A stretch of DNA of 5,204 bases from JADJOY01 sp964450125 (lineage in GTDB: Bacteria > JADJOY01), in assembly GCA_964450125.1 (NCBI GenBank), contig CAYVDO010000508.1, forward strand, positions 1-5,204, in the 5' to 3' direction. Position numbers and translations under genes: made by a program. Under the pieces are notes generated by a model. It did not search any database. It was not told the origin of the DNA and saw nothing but the letters and a program-made list of their open reading frames with translations. Each line of letters opens with the position of its first letter. The stretch's first letter is position 1. Positions 5,034 through 5,204 of the stretch are shown here, in pieces.

Positions 5034-5204
5034 ATGACGTCACCCATTCAGCGCGCCGCCCGGTCACCTTGGTCTTGGCTGGCGATACTCGTTGCCGGTG
5101 GTGGACTCCTGGCGGGCAGCTGCGGCGGCGGGAGCAGCAACCCGTGCATCCACGATCTCGCGGACTTGAGCGGCACGTGGAGCGGCGAGCACACGCTCAC
5201 CGAT
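5034..5204 (+). CDS. Putative lipoprotein, N-terminal part (cut by the window edge)
   Basis: Fifty-seven codons are visible with no stop before the window ends. The N-terminus is a lipoprotein signal: polar and basic residues 1-13, hydrophobic core WLAILVAGGGLLAG (15-28) and the lipobox-like LLAGSC with Cys30 as the probable acylated residue. The -3 position is Ala rather than the usual Leu, so the lipobox is slightly off consensus. Cys30 is followed by a Gly/Ser linker and a second Cys (38), then CIHDLADLSGTWSGEHTLTD, where LSGTWSG resembles the first strand of a small beta-barrel or lipocalin-like domain (inference only). GGAGG five bases before the ATG and the TATAGT promoter further upstream support the gene. 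The protein is probably anchored in the outer or inner membrane; its function cannot be read from this piece. Confidence 0.75.
   Translation, partial: MTSPIQRAARSPWSWLAILVAGGGLLAGSCGGGSSNPCIHDLADLSGTWSGEHTLTD

Overview
The window is GC-rich bacterial DNA with strong G/C preference at third codon positions, frequent GTG/TTG starts, purine-rich Shine-Dalgarno sites and tightly packed genes. A signal peptide, a lipoprotein signal and a bacterial phosphatidylserine synthase suggest a Gram-negative organism. My impression is a myxobacterial/deltaproteobacterial-like or other uncultured proteobacterial lineage, but no marker here fixes the phylum. No rRNA, tRNA, CRISPR array, transposase or phage gene is visible.

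Layout, left to right. A perfect GC hairpin (11-33) closes a minus-strand gene for a CnoX/YbbN-type chaperedoxin (35-892), a thioredoxin domain fused to a helical TPR-like region. It diverges from a plus-strand AI-2E family transporter gene (about 1019-2281). That gene converges on a minus-strand pssA (2510-3277, phosphatidylserine synthase). The 228-bp convergent gap is not empty: it is packed with inverted repeats, has two related hairpin units 170 bp apart and carries 12-bp terminal inverted repeats, so it looks like a small non-autonomous repeat element that may also terminate transcription from both sides. pssA lies 33 bp downstream of a minus-strand gene for an exported HEAT-repeat protein (3311-4204); the two probably form an operon. 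A roughly 200-bp divergent spacer with a perfect 7-4-7 inverted repeat separates that operon from a plus-strand gene for a small four-helix membrane protein of unknown function (4404-4841). A spacer with a plausible sigma-70 promoter follows, then the first 57 codons of a lipoprotein gene that runs off the right edge (5034 onward).

How the genes relate: most of the content is housekeeping or envelope-related. CnoX handles protein folding under stress, PssA makes phosphatidylserine (precursor of phosphatidylethanolamine), and the HEAT protein, the small membrane protein and the lipoprotein are envelope proteins of unknown role. I see no defence, biosynthetic or mobile gene cluster. The least explained parts are the 2301-2510 repeat element, the HEAT protein with its exact 33-residue period linked to pssA, and the orphan membrane protein.
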